Source of the DNA: SIG714 sp964638675
Lineage (GTDB): Bacteria > Bacillota > Clostridia > Oscillospirales > CAG-272
Length of the DNA stretch: 64,000 nt
Direction of reading: 5' to 3'
Assembly (NCBI GenBank): GCA_964638675.1
Contig: CAZXAU010000006.1
Location: 1 to 64,000 of the forward strand
Shown: in pieces, positions 55,286 to 64,000 of the stretch
How positions within the stretch are numbered: position 1 is the first letter of the stretch
How the letters are laid out: each line of letters begins with the position of its first letter
The notes under the pieces: generated by a model
The model's database searches: none
What the model was told of the DNA's origin: nothing
What the model saw: the letters and a program-made list of their open reading frames with translations, nothing else
Program-made: the position numbers and the translations under genes

Positions 55286-55335
55286 AGTAATTTAAAGCTC
55301 CTTAATTTATATTTTTAAATTGTTTTCTTTAATTT

Positions 55336-56739
55336 TCAGCTTTTTACAGGCTGTTTATTGGTGTAATTCTTATCCTTTGCAAAAGAGGCAATGACAGGAA
55401 TTACAAGCGGCAATGTCAGAATGAACGACAGCAGATCGGCAATTCCCTGTGCCCAGAGGAATCCTTCCATACCGAATAATAAGCTGAGAAGATAGACTAC
55501 CGGTATGAGCATGATTCCCTGTCTGGACATTGCGAGCAATGATGCACGTACAACGCTTCCGACCGTCTGAAGCATCATGTTGCTCATTACAACGAGAGAC
55601 ATAAGCGGCAGGAAGTAGAGCTGATGTCTTATTGCGGTAATACCAAGCTGTACAGTCGTTTCAACACTTTCGCTGTCACCCCTTTGCATGAATGCGATAA
55701 GTGTTGGCGAGAAAAAATAACCTGCGATTGAAACAACTATAAGGAAGACCGTTGAGACCCTCACACAGAAAACGAAGGCTTTATACACTCTTTTATATTT
55801 GGCGGCACCGTAATTGAATCCGCATACAGGCTGAAATCCCTGTCCGAATCCTATCATGGCACTTGATATAAACATCATGATTCTTGAAACAACACCGATT
55901 GCCGCCTGTGCCGGGTCCTGACCGAGCGAGAAGGCTATTGTATTCATTATGGTCGTTGAAACACCGCCCATTGTCTGACGGCAAAGAGAGGGGGTTCCTC
56001 CACGTACGATCTCAAGCAGGTATTCTTTAGTGAATGAAGATCCTTTCAATGATATCTTTACGCTGTCACTCTTTTTTGCACCGATGTAGAGCACTACAAA
56101 GCTGAGGAACTGACCGATAAGCGTTGCAATTGCAACGCCGAGAACTTCAAGATGAAAAACATTTATAAAAAGTGCGTCAAGTCCTATATTTGCAACTCCA
56201 CCGATGCATATACCGAACATCGCAAAAAGAGCATTTCCCTGGAAACGAAGCTGATTGTTAAGAACAAGCTGTGCAGTCATCAAAGGTGCACCGAGCAGGA
56301 TTATCCTCATATAATCAATGGTATATTTTAGTGTCTGTTCATCCCTTGCACCAAGAAGAGTTGCAAACGGACGGGCAAATATCTGTCCTGCCACTAAAAC
56401 AACAAAACCAAGGAGTATCGCCATTACGAATCCCGTACTTGCCATTGTCTCCGCCTTGTCGGTCTTCTTTTGACCGAGTGCACGAGATATATAATTTCCT
56501 GAACCGTGTCCGCAGAAAAATCCTATAGCCTGGATTATAGTCATGAGCGAAAAAACGGTAGAAAGAGCGGCTGTCGCATGAGTATCTTCAAGCGTACCCA
56601 CAAATATCGTATCCACAAGATTGTAAAATGTGGTAATAAGCATACTTAATATCGTTGGAATTGCAAGCTTCAATATCAGCTTTTCAACCGGCTGTGTCGT
56701 CATTCTTTCGAGTTTTTGTTCCTGAGTTTCATTTTCCAT
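55336..56739 (-). CDS. MATE efflux protein
   Basis: A 467-residue cation-coupled exporter with 12 helices: KLAIPTILSMLITTFYNLVD at helix 1, and a second half from about 235. ATG 56739 lies after GGGAAGGG; two earlier in-frame codons are less likely. The substrate is unknown. Confidence 0.9.
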   Translation of the reverse strand: MENETQEQKLERMTTQPVEKLILKLAIPTILSMLITTFYNLVDTIFVGTLEDTHATAALSTVFSLMTIIQAIGFFCGHGSGNYISRALGQKKTDKAETMASTGFVMAILLGFVVLVAGQIFARPFATLLGARDEQTLKYTIDYMRIILLGAPLMTAQLVLNNQLRFQGNALFAMFGICIGGVANIGLDALFINVFHLEVLGVAIATLIGQFLSFVVLYIGAKKSDSVKISLKGSSFTKEYLLEIVRGGTPSLCRQTMGGVSTTIMNTIAFSLGQDPAQAAIGVVSRIMMFISSAMIGFGQGFQPVCGFNYGAAKYKRVYKAFVFCVRVSTVFLIVVSIAGYFFSPTLIAFMQRGDSESVETTVQLGITAIRHQLYFLPLMSLVVMSNMMLQTVGSVVRASLLAMSRQGIMLIPVVYLLSLLFGMEGFLWAQGIADLLSFILTLPLVIPVIASFAKDKNYTNKQPVKS

Positions 56740-57119
56740 TTTTTGTTTAAACACCCTTCCCATTACATCATACATAATTCCCACTTATTAATTCTAAAGC
56801 AATCATATAACACAGACCGCCACTGTATGAAACGGGAATTTCAGATTCATACAATAATTAATCGTTCAGCATACTATATTATTCTACATCATGACACTTA
56901 AAAAGTCAATATTTTTCCTGTAAAAATAGTAAAAAAATATTGACAAGCGGAAAAATTATGATATAATGTGTTTTGGAAACAATTTTTCGATAACGGTCAA
57001 TTGTAAACTGAGATTTTTCTGTCCTTGCGACTGCCTGACAGCTTGATTCCGATAGTTTGATCTTCGGATATCCTGATTTAACAATCTGCCGATTTCGATT
57101 TCATAAAAGGAGAATAAAT
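56740..57119. other. Gene-free stretch before the GH2 gene
   Basis: Divergent upstream region of the MATE and GH2 genes. A TTGACA (56940-56945) followed by 17 bases and TATAAT (near 56963) is a likely plus-strand promoter. No riboswitch was recognised in the long leader. Confidence 0.6.
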
Positions 57120-58856
57120 ATGAACACACCTAAGATACCGAGACCGGAATATCCCCGTCCGCGATTTGTAAGAGACGAATGGGTCAACCTCAACGGAAAG
57201 TGGGGATTTGAATTTGATTTCGGAGATTCAGGTAAATTCCGTGAACTCTGGAAAGAGGGTAACGGCTGCTATGACAAGGAGATCCTTGTTCCCTTCGTTC
57301 CCGAATCAAAGCTTTCGGGAATTGAGTATACCGATTTCTTCACGACCTGCTGGTACAAAAGAAGTTTTGATACTCCCGAGAATTGGTGCCGTAAATGCGG
57401 ACGGGTCCTTCTTCATTTCGGAGCTGTAGATTTTGTCTGCGAGGCATGGGTGAACGAGCAGTATGTCGGTTCACACAGAGGAGGCTACACACCGTTTACA
57501 TTTGATATCACTTCGGCACTTAAGGATGGAGAAAACACCCTTGTCGTAAGATGCTATGACAACGGAAGAGATCCCCTCCAGTATACCGGAAAGCAGATCT
57601 ACTTCAATTATTACAATAAGAGCTGCTACTACACAAGATGCACCGGAATCTGGCAGACTGTCTGGCTTGAATATGTACCAGAGAAATACATAGTAAACAG
57701 CAAGCTGACTCCCGATGTTGACAACGAAAAGCTTGATGTTGAGCTTAAACTCTCCGATTGGTGCAAACCCGGTGACAGCGTTGTTGCTACCGTTACGGAT
57801 AACGGAAATGAAGTAATTTCAGTAACTGCCAAGGCAACCGGAAAGAGCTGTATCTTCTCGATTCCGATGAAAGATTCCAAGCTCTGGAATCCCGGAGCAC
57901 CCTATCTTTACGATCTCACGCTTACATACGGAAAAGACACTGTAAAAACATATTTCGGTATGAGAAAGGTTGCGATAAACGGCTATGCCATCGAGATAAA
58001 CAACAAGCCGGTATATCAGAGACTCGTACTCGATCAGGGATACTATGAAGACGGAATCATCACAGCTCCCGATGTAAAGGAGCTTGAAAATGATATCCTT
58101 ATGTCGATGAAGGTCGGCTTCAACGGTGCAAGACTCCATATGAAGGTTTTCGAGCCGTACACAACATATTTTGCCGACAAGTACGGATATCTCTGCTGGG
58201 GCGAATTTGCTAACTGGGGATTGAACGAAGGCGATATCGGCGGACTTGTTTCCTTCCTTCCCGGATGGATCGAGGCTATTGAAAGAGATTATTCCGCACC
58301 TTCTATAGTCGGTTGGTGTCCCTTCAATGAAACGGGAGAACGCCGCCGTGCAGATACATTCAAGGCCGTTTACAATGTCACCAAGCTTTATGACCCATAC
58401 CGCCCTGTCATCGACACATCGGGATATGTACATGTTATTACCGATATTTACGATGTTCATGACTACGACCAGGATCCTGAGAGCATGAAAGAGAGATATG
58501 TTTCACTCGAAACAGGCGAAGGCAAAGTATTCGTAAACAACGAAAGACACGAGAAATACGAAGGACAGCCCTACTTTGTTTCTGAAATGGGCGGAATATT
58601 CTGGGATATCTCTGAAAAGGGGTCGGACGACTGGGGCTACGGAGAAGCGCCTGCCGACATGGAAGAATTCTATACACGTCTTGAAGGACTTATAGATGTT
58701 CTTCTCTCCAACTCAAAGATGTGTGCATTCTGCTATACACAGCTTACAGATGTGTATCAGGAAAAGAACGGTATCTATGCATTTGACCGCCGTGAGAAAT
58801 TCAATGCAGAGCGCCTGAAGGCTATATTCGGTAAAAAGGCGAAGATCGAAGAGTAA
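57120..58856 (+). CDS. Glycoside hydrolase family 2 enzyme
   Basis: A 578-residue GH2: sugar-binding domain (about 20-180, with WYKRSFDTPENW), immunoglobulin-like domain (about 185-285) and TIM barrel. The acid/base is the Glu of CPFNETGE (near 405), and the nucleophile the Glu of YFVSEMGGIFW (near 500). It is shorter than LacZ and lacks the C-terminal small chain domains. Substrate (beta-galactoside, glucuronide or other) unknown; no signal peptide. ATG 57120 has AAAGGAG upstream. Confidence 0.92.
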   Translation: MNTPKIPRPEYPRPRFVRDEWVNLNGKWGFEFDFGDSGKFRELWKEGNGCYDKEILVPFVPESKLSGIEYTDFFTTCWYKRSFDTPENWCRKCGRVLLHFGAVDFVCEAWVNEQYVGSHRGGYTPFTFDITSALKDGENTLVVRCYDNGRDPLQYTGKQIYFNYYNKSCYYTRCTGIWQTVWLEYVPEKYIVNSKLTPDVDNEKLDVELKLSDWCKPGDSVVATVTDNGNEVISVTAKATGKSCIFSIPMKDSKLWNPGAPYLYDLTLTYGKDTVKTYFGMRKVAINGYAIEINNKPVYQRLVLDQGYYEDGIITAPDVKELENDILMSMKVGFNGARLHMKVFEPYTTYFADKYGYLCWGEFANWGLNEGDIGGLVSFLPGWIEAIERDYSAPSIVGWCPFNETGERRRADTFKAVYNVTKLYDPYRPVIDTSGYVHVITDIYDVHDYDQDPESMKERYVSLETGEGKVFVNNERHEKYEGQPYFVSEMGGIFWDISEKGSDDWGYGEAPADMEEFYTRLEGLIDVLLSNSKMCAFCYTQLTDVYQEKNGIYAFDRREKFNAERLKAIFGKKAKIEE

Positions 58857-58910
58857 AAAGAATTTACAGCCCTGCTGATCGTCTGATTGATTCGGATTAG
58901 AATCAAAACA

Positions 58911-58959
58911 AAACAGGATGAGCAACTGCTTAAAATGCAGTTGAGAACATCCTGTTTTT
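58911..58959. terminator. Terminator between GH2 and ZIP genes
   Basis: Outer stem AACAGGATG/CATCCTGTT and inner CAACTGC/GCAGTTG (58912-58956) with T5. Serves both converging genes. Confidence 0.92.
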
Positions 58960-58976
58960 ATTTTGAGATATCTTAT

Positions 58977-59756
58977 CTATATCAAGCATTCGGCTGAGAG
59001 CATAAGTGCGAATCCGACAAGAAAAAGTATTGATGGGAGAGTTTTTCCTACAGATTCATCCGAGTAGATTTCGGGAATCAATTCCTCAATTACCGCATAA
59101 ATCATTGCACCGGATGCAAAGCTGAGCGTGAATGGGTAGAAGGATAGCAAGATCCCTGCGCCACAAAGCGTCAGAAAGGAAAATACGGGCTCAATTGCAC
59201 CGCTCAGTACTCCCTGCATGAATGATTTGAATTTGCTGCTTCCCTTTGAGTGCTCGGGAATGGATATGATAGCCCCTTCGGGAATATTCTGAAGTGCGAT
59301 TCCGAGTGTCAGCACAAATGCTACATTGAATGTTATTCCCGCACTCCCCTGTAAATATCCGAGAAACACCATTCCCACCGCAATACCTTCGGGGATATTG
59401 TGTATGAGCATCGTAATTGCGACAAGTCCCCTGCTTTTTGATTTAACTCTCGAAATCAGGCTTTCACTTATAAGTATAATAAGATAACCGAGCATGAACC
59501 CGAAGATCGCAGAAAGCTTTGATGATATGCTTTCTCCTTCAAGTGCAGGAACGAGCAGACCGAAAATACTTGATGCAACCATCAGTCCCGCCGCAAGTGA
59601 ATTGATTATTATCGATAGCTTTTTGTCGGGTCTGCGTTTTAATACAAAAACGAATGCACTGCCGAGCGTTGTTGCCAGAAACGGCATTAAGATGCTTGAA
59701 TATACTTTAATTTGTTCGAGTGTAATTATTGCTGAACTTAATATTTTGAATTCCAT
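58977..59756 (-). CDS. ZIP family metal transporter
   Basis: A 259-residue transporter with eight helices and the two metal motifs HNIPEGIAVG (helix 4) and LQNIPEGAI (helix 5). It imports zinc or another divalent metal. ATG 59756 has GGAGG; a long upstream extension in the open frame is unlikely. Confidence 0.93.
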   Translation of the reverse strand: MEFKILSSAIITLEQIKVYSSILMPFLATTLGSAFVFVLKRRPDKKLSIIINSLAAGLMVASSIFGLLVPALEGESISSKLSAIFGFMLGYLIILISESLISRVKSKSRGLVAITMLIHNIPEGIAVGMVFLGYLQGSAGITFNVAFVLTLGIALQNIPEGAIISIPEHSKGSSKFKSFMQGVLSGAIEPVFSFLTLCGAGILLSFYPFTLSFASGAMIYAVIEELIPEIYSDESVGKTLPSILFLVGFALMLSAECLI

Positions 59757-59810
59757 TTTATAACTTCCTCCAAATACAGTATATTCGTGCAACATAGCTT
59801 TTGATATAAA

Positions 59811-59849
59811 AAACTGCCGACGCCCGTGATGGCTGTCGACAGCTTTTTT
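59811..59849. terminator. Bidirectional terminator
   Basis: Stem CTGCCGAC/GTCGACAG (59814-59821/59835-59842) with one mismatch and T tracts on both strands. It ends the DUF4870 gene at 59851. Confidence 0.85.
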
Positions 59850-59850
59850 A

Positions 59851-60252
59851 CTATTTAAGTATAGTGAATTTGCCGATAACAGGCAATTGCTTTGCTTTAC
59901 CGGTTGCGGCATTAATGATGCCGATAATCATAAGGGCAAACATCAAAATACCTATTCCCACTGAAATCAAAACAGGGATAATTGTACCTATTAATAAAGC
60001 TAATAAGTTCAACGATAAAGCACTGATAACGGTGGATGATATACTGATAACAACTAATATCGCATTTGCAATCGTGCTTGTAATAAAAAGTATCAAGCCT
60101 TGATTTGCATGGTATCTCGCATATTTAGATTCCTTTGCAGCGAGTATCGGAATCAATACAAGTATTCCGAAATATGCAAGAACCGCCATAGCTATATTAT
60201 CATCAATGTCTTTTTTATCAAATTCTTCAAATGTGTTATCTAATTCAGACAT
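59851..60252 (-). CDS. DUF4870 membrane protein, copy 1
   Basis: A 133-residue protein: acidic N terminus, then three helices (about 20-38, 57-95, 97-118) with YARYHANQGLILF and a C terminus ending PVIGKFTILK. It is a tandem paralog of the next gene. The function of the family is unknown. Confidence 0.85.
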   Translation of the reverse strand: MSELDNTFEEFDKKDIDDNIAMAVLAYFGILVLIPILAAKESKYARYHANQGLILFITSTIANAILVVISISSTVISALSLNLLALLIGTIIPVLISVGIGILMFALMIIGIINAATGKAKQLPVIGKFTILK

Positions 60253-60296
60253 ATTATATTTTTCATCCTTCTGTTATTTTTAGTATCCTTAAAGTA

Positions 60297-60638
60297 TTAT
60301 TTAAGTATCGTGAATTTACCGATAATGGGCAATTCTTTTGCTTCACCCTTAGCTGCGTTAACGATACCCATAATCGCAAGTACAAGTATACAAATACCGA
60401 GTGCTGTGCTGAGGATCGCTCCTACGACAGGAATAATACCCAAGATAGTACCAACGACACCTGATATCAGATCAACGATCAGAAGTACAAGTCCCTGATT
60501 TGCGTGAAAACGTGCAAACTTTGAGTCCTTGGCTGCAAGAAGCGGAACCAATACAAGTATTCCGATGTATGCAAGCACTGCCATTATCTTGTTGTTCTGG
60601 ATGTCATTCTGTTCAAATGAGTTGTTGTTTTCGTTCAT
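60297..60638 (-). CDS. DUF4870 membrane protein, copy 2
   Basis: A 113-residue paralog of copy 1, with FARFHANQGLVLLIVDLI and the same PIIGKFTILK end. It differs mainly in a shorter middle loop. The two are 44 bases apart, probably one transcript, and arose by duplication. Confidence 0.85.
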   Translation of the reverse strand: MNENNNSFEQNDIQNNKIMAVLAYIGILVLVPLLAAKDSKFARFHANQGLVLLIVDLISGVVGTILGIIPVVGAILSTALGICILVLAIMGIVNAAKGEAKELPIIGKFTILK

Positions 60639-60719
60639 AATATTTTTTCCTTTCTGATTTATATTATATTTATTTCAATTTTTTATTGAAATCAGATTAA
60701 ATAATTTATTTGGCCTATT

Positions 60720-63425
60720 TTAAACGTTTTCCTCGATCATAATGAACGCTTCGAGAATATCGCCCTCTTTAATATCGTTGAATTTTTCAAGACCGATACC
60801 GCACTCGTATCCTTCATTAACTTCTTTTACATCATCCTTGAATCTGCGGAGCGATGCAATTTTATCTTCAAAGATCACGATGCTGTCACGAAGCACACGT
60901 ATCTCTGCTTTTCTTGCAATTTTTCCGTCAAGAATGTATGATCCTGCTATAACACCTACAGAAGGAACACGGATAGTCTGGCGAACCTCGGCGTGACCGA
61001 TAACATTTTCCCTGAATTTTGGGGCAAGCATACCCTTCATAGCAGCTGAGATCTCATCAATACAATCATATATTACTCTGTATGTTCTTATCTCTACCTT
61101 CTGACGTTCGGCAAAGTCTATAGCATTCTTGTCGGGACGGACATTGAAGCCGACTATAATTGCACCCGATGCAGATGCCAAAGTTACATCGTTGTCGGTA
61201 ATTCCGCCGACGGCCGAATGAATAACACTGATCTTTACCTCTTCATTCGTAAGCTTAAGGAGCGATGCCTTAACAGCTTCGACCGAGCCCATAACGTCAG
61301 CCTTAACAATTATATTGAGTTCCTTAACACCGGCATTTATGCGGTCAAAGAGGTTCTCTATCGACATAGGGGCGTTGACACGGAAATTAGCTTCCTTTGC
61401 ATTCATCTTACGCTGTTCGGCAAGATCACGTGCCATACGTTCATCGTCAACGGCGTTGAATTCATCTCCAGCCTGCGGCACCTCGGAAAGTCCTACGATT
61501 TCGACCGGGACAGAAGGACCTGCAAGCTTTACGGATCTGCCGTTTTCGTCATTCATAACTCTGACACGTCCGACAGCAGTTCCTGCAATGACAACATCTC
61601 CGCTGTGTAGAGTTCCGTTCTGAATAAGTACAGTTGCAACTGGACCTCTGCCTCTGTCAAGCTTCGATTCAATGACAAGACCCTTCGCCTTCTTGTTAGG
61701 ATTGGCTTTCAGCTCCTTCATGTCGGCAACCAGGAGTACATTTTCAAGAAGATCATCGATTCCCATTTTTGTGAGTGCCGAAACGGGAACACATATCGTA
61801 TCTCCGCCCCAAGCTTCGGGAAGAAGATCGTACTTTGTAAGCTCCTGCATGACATTGTCTGCATTTGCGTGCGGCTTATCCATTTTATTGATCGCAACTA
61901 TAATTTCAATGCCTGCCGCCTTTGCGTGGTTGATAGCCTCGATAGTCTGCGGCATGATTCCGTCATCACCTGCGACAACAAGAATTGCTATATCAGTAGA
62001 TTTGGCGCCTCTTGCACGCATTGCCGTAAATGCTTCATGTCCGGGAGTATCAAGGAATGTAATGTCCCTGCCATTTATACTTACTCTGTAAGCACCGATA
62101 TGCTGGGTGATTCCGCCGGCTTCTCCGGCAGTAACCTTAGTGTGACGTATGGCATCAAGAAGTGATGTTTTACCGTGGTCAACATGTCCCATAACGCAAA
62201 CGACAGGAGCACGAGTCTCAAGTTCATCTTCGCTATCCTCTTTTTCGGTAAAGAGCATTTCTTCAATTGATTTTTTCTGTTCCTTTGTAACTGTTGCACC
62301 GAACTCAATTGCAACAAGAGAAGCAGTATCAAAGTCAATGAATTGATTGACCGTAGCCATTGCACCAAGCATCATCAACTTCTTTATAACTTCTTTTACC
62401 GGTGTTTTAAGCATTGATGCAAGCTCGCTGACCATAATTTCATTGGGCAGCTCAATTTCAAGTGCCGCTTTCTTTATCGGCTCCTGCTTGCCCTTATTGT
62501 TTCCTTTGAAGTTGTTCTTACCGCCCTTTTTCGAGTTTCTGTCAAACTTATCGTTTCTCTCCGATTTTTCTTTATCAAAGGAATTACGGTTGTCACTCTT
62601 TCCGGTTTTCTGATTTTTCTGAGAATTCCCTTTTCCCTGTGCGGCAGACTGATTATCGCCCGGTTTTGAATTCTTTTTGAATTTTTGTCTCGTGTTTTCT
62701 TCATCGAATGCAGCTTTCTTATCGCCTTCGACAAATCTTTCAAATCCGTCGTTATACTTGGACAGATCGACATTCGTAGAACGTGTATCTACAATACGTA
62801 CCTTTGAGTCTTTAGTACCGCCGGCATCCTCATCTGATATTGTCCTGATTACGGTATCGTTTTCATCATTGACCTTATCGGAAAAGATATCAATAGTATT
62901 GGTTTTTTTCTGACTCTTCTGTGATTTGGACGCCGATTTTTCATTTGTCTTTTGGGAAACAGCATTTGAAGCAAATCTGTCAAGCTTTCTCGCCCTTCTG
63001 TCCTGATCAGAAGAAGCGTTTCGGTTTTCGGAGGTTTGTGACGTGACATCAGAGCGAGCACTCTTTTCGTGTGCATTGTCTCTGCCTGCGTCAGTTTTTT
63101 CTTCCGCTTTGCCATCTGCCTTGACAGAATCCGTCTTCGGCGTTTTATCCTCGGGTTTACTCTCTGTCTCTTGCATAAGAGAATCAATTTTTTCACCCTT
63201 CATAAGAATGTACGTCTTTCCCGAAAGATAGGAATTAATATCACTTATCTGATTATCTGTCAGAAGTTTGTTAAAAATCACATCAAACATTTCAGTACTG
63301 ACAGTTGCACCGCTTTTCAGATTTTTTATTCCGCACTCTTCAGCAATTGAAATAACATCCTTTGCGGACATCCCGAGCTCTGCGGCGAGGGTGTTCAGTT
63401 TTATTTTTGTCGTATTTTCAGCCAT
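60720..63425 (-). CDS. infB: Translation initiation factor IF-2
   Basis: A 901-residue factor that places initiator tRNA on the 30S subunit. IF2_N at 1-60 (AELGMSAKDVISIAEECG), a long Lys/Glu/Asp-rich low-complexity part (about 90-320), a second N domain (about 325-390), G domain with GHVDHGKTS, DTPGHEAF and NKMDKPH, and C-terminal domains II-IV. GGAGGT before ATG 63425. rbfA, the usual next gene, is missing here; DUF4870 genes follow. Confidence 0.97.
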   Translation of the reverse strand: MAENTTKIKLNTLAAELGMSAKDVISIAEECGIKNLKSGATVSTEMFDVIFNKLLTDNQISDINSYLSGKTYILMKGEKIDSLMQETESKPEDKTPKTDSVKADGKAEEKTDAGRDNAHEKSARSDVTSQTSENRNASSDQDRRARKLDRFASNAVSQKTNEKSASKSQKSQKKTNTIDIFSDKVNDENDTVIRTISDEDAGGTKDSKVRIVDTRSTNVDLSKYNDGFERFVEGDKKAAFDEENTRQKFKKNSKPGDNQSAAQGKGNSQKNQKTGKSDNRNSFDKEKSERNDKFDRNSKKGGKNNFKGNNKGKQEPIKKAALEIELPNEIMVSELASMLKTPVKEVIKKLMMLGAMATVNQFIDFDTASLVAIEFGATVTKEQKKSIEEMLFTEKEDSEDELETRAPVVCVMGHVDHGKTSLLDAIRHTKVTAGEAGGITQHIGAYRVSINGRDITFLDTPGHEAFTAMRARGAKSTDIAILVVAGDDGIMPQTIEAINHAKAAGIEIIVAINKMDKPHANADNVMQELTKYDLLPEAWGGDTICVPVSALTKMGIDDLLENVLLVADMKELKANPNKKAKGLVIESKLDRGRGPVATVLIQNGTLHSGDVVIAGTAVGRVRVMNDENGRSVKLAGPSVPVEIVGLSEVPQAGDEFNAVDDERMARDLAEQRKMNAKEANFRVNAPMSIENLFDRINAGVKELNIIVKADVMGSVEAVKASLLKLTNEEVKISVIHSAVGGITDNDVTLASASGAIIVGFNVRPDKNAIDFAERQKVEIRTYRVIYDCIDEISAAMKGMLAPKFRENVIGHAEVRQTIRVPSVGVIAGSYILDGKIARKAEIRVLRDSIVIFEDKIASLRRFKDDVKEVNEGYECGIGLEKFNDIKEGDILEAFIMIEENV

Positions 63426-63451
63426 ATAACTTACCTCCGTTGAATTTAAGC

Positions 63452-63766
63452 TTAAAGAAGAGCAACGCTCTCAAGTACGGCTTTTGCAAAACCGTCGTCA
63501 TAGATACCAATGCATGAGAGCTCACCGGCTCCAACCGCCTTACCGAGTTCTTCTGTGCTGATTTGTGCAACAATATATTGCACCCCGTAGTGCTCGCAAC
63601 AACCGAGCATTCGTTTCATCGTATTTTCGGAGCAACCATCCGATATAACGCAGAGTGCCGGCTTTTTGCCTTTCTGAATTGAGGAGCGAACCATGCTCGT
63701 ACCCAAAACGAGCTTCCCGGCTTTTTTTGCGATTCCGATAAGCCCGAGAAATCTTTCACGCTTCAT
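63452..63766 (-). CDS. ylxQ: L7Ae-family protein YlxQ
   Basis: A 104-residue L7Ae/L30e/S12e-fold RNA-binding protein: FLGLIGIAKKAGKLVLGTSM at the start and a central CVISDGCSENT. It lies between ylxR and infB as in most Bacillota. ATG 63766 directly follows the ylxR stop. Confidence 0.92.
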   Translation of the reverse strand: MKRERFLGLIGIAKKAGKLVLGTSMVRSSIQKGKKPALCVISDGCSENTMKRMLGCCEHYGVQYIVAQISTEELGKAVGAGELSCIGIYDDGFAKAVLESVALL

Positions 63767-64000
63767 TTATATCGATCCGATCTCCTTTATTTCTCTGATT
63801 TCCTTTTCGATCTTTTCGTATATCTCATCAGGTATCATGCTGTTAAGGTTAGAAGAGAATCTGCCGGTTTTCCGTCCTTTTTTAAAGCACTCCACTTTAG
63901 GACAGACATAAACTCCACGTCCAGATGCTTTACCCGTTCTGTCGAGGATTATCTCTCCCTCGGGAGTACGCACCACCCTGATGAGATCATTTTTCAGAAA
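63767..64000 (-). CDS. ylxR: YlxR RNA-binding protein (5' end off the window)
   Basis: The visible 77 codons hold the YlxR core: DLIRVVRTPEGE, DRTGKASGRGVYVCP with a Cys and VECFKKG. The N-terminal CxxC part and start lie beyond position 64000. nusA is expected further on. YlxR modulates RNase P and RNA metabolism. Confidence 0.9.
   Translation of the reverse strand, partial: FLKNDLIRVVRTPEGEIILDRTGKASGRGVYVCPKVECFKKGRKTGRFSSNLNSMIPDEIYEKIEKEIREIKEIGSI

Noticed and set aside
56946..57119. Possible riboswitch in the long GH2 leader
   Set aside because: No conserved aptamer or T-box motif could be recognised, only weak stems.

Overview
The window is a low-GC chromosomal segment of an endospore-forming member of the Bacillota, class Clostridia, possibly an Oscillospiraceae-like gut anaerobe. 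The support is an orphan sigma-G gene, the nusA-side ylxR-ylxQ-infB order, ligA next to obgE, D,D-carboxypeptidase and BlaI/M56 genes, AGGAGG ribosome binding sites throughout, and palindromic intergenic repeats. There is no plasmid or phage backbone. No rRNA, CRISPR array or convincing riboswitch was seen. The genus is not determined.

1-1.4 kb: a tRNA-Ser(GGA) missing its first base at the window edge, its GNRA-loop terminator, a compound palindromic repeat, a small lipase-like gene, and a tRNA-Leu(GAG) with a near-consensus promoter. About 1.42-15.99 kb: an accessory block placed directly behind tRNA-Leu that reads as an integrative mobilizable element. Its left end holds a large serine recombinase, a small transposon-type protein, a relaxase whose frame is broken by two in-frame stops and which carries a nested second-frame gene, a MobC-like accessory protein, a candidate oriT and a sigma-region-4-like regulator. 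The cargo is of two kinds. The minus-strand part is an NLR-like STAND ATPase with a downstream partner of unknown function, plus a Sel1-repeat protein behind a zinc-finger gene broken by an in-frame TGA. The plus-strand part is a 41-residue membrane peptide, a two-repeat anchored protein, an ABC exporter with a Glu in the Q-loop, a small membrane protein, a small soluble protein and a DUF1292 protein. A 42-nt sequence occurs at both ends in inverted orientation (35 of 42 positions match by eye). The two outer halves would together rebuild a tRNA-Leu terminator hairpin, which suggests where the element landed.

16-27 kb: SGNH hydrolase with SemiSWEET transporter, a DcuS/DcuR-type two-component system, a BlaI/M56 regulator pair with twin operators, a TspO-like membrane protein, a D,D-carboxypeptidase, a split transketolase and a BspA-like LRR membrane protein. 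27-47 kb: ligA, an MFS exporter, obgE, a ferritin-like protein, a MarR-controlled heterodimeric ABC exporter, a CBS-domain CorC-like protein, a NUDIX hydrolase, an Mrp ATPase, a DUF218 membrane protein, tldD-tldE, a secreted 5'-nucleotidase and sigG. 47-64 kb: a FtsX/ATPase exporter pair, rlmA, a Mbeg1-like hydrolase, a DMT transporter, a discoidin-like lipoprotein, a MATE exporter, a GH2 glycosidase, a ZIP metal transporter, two DUF4870 paralogs, and infB-ylxQ-ylxR (the last running off the window).

The strongest candidate for an undescribed system is the element cargo: the STAND ATPase plus partner gene (possible anti-phage module) and the divergent small-peptide/ABC-exporter cluster. All functions here are inferred from sequence motifs read by eye.
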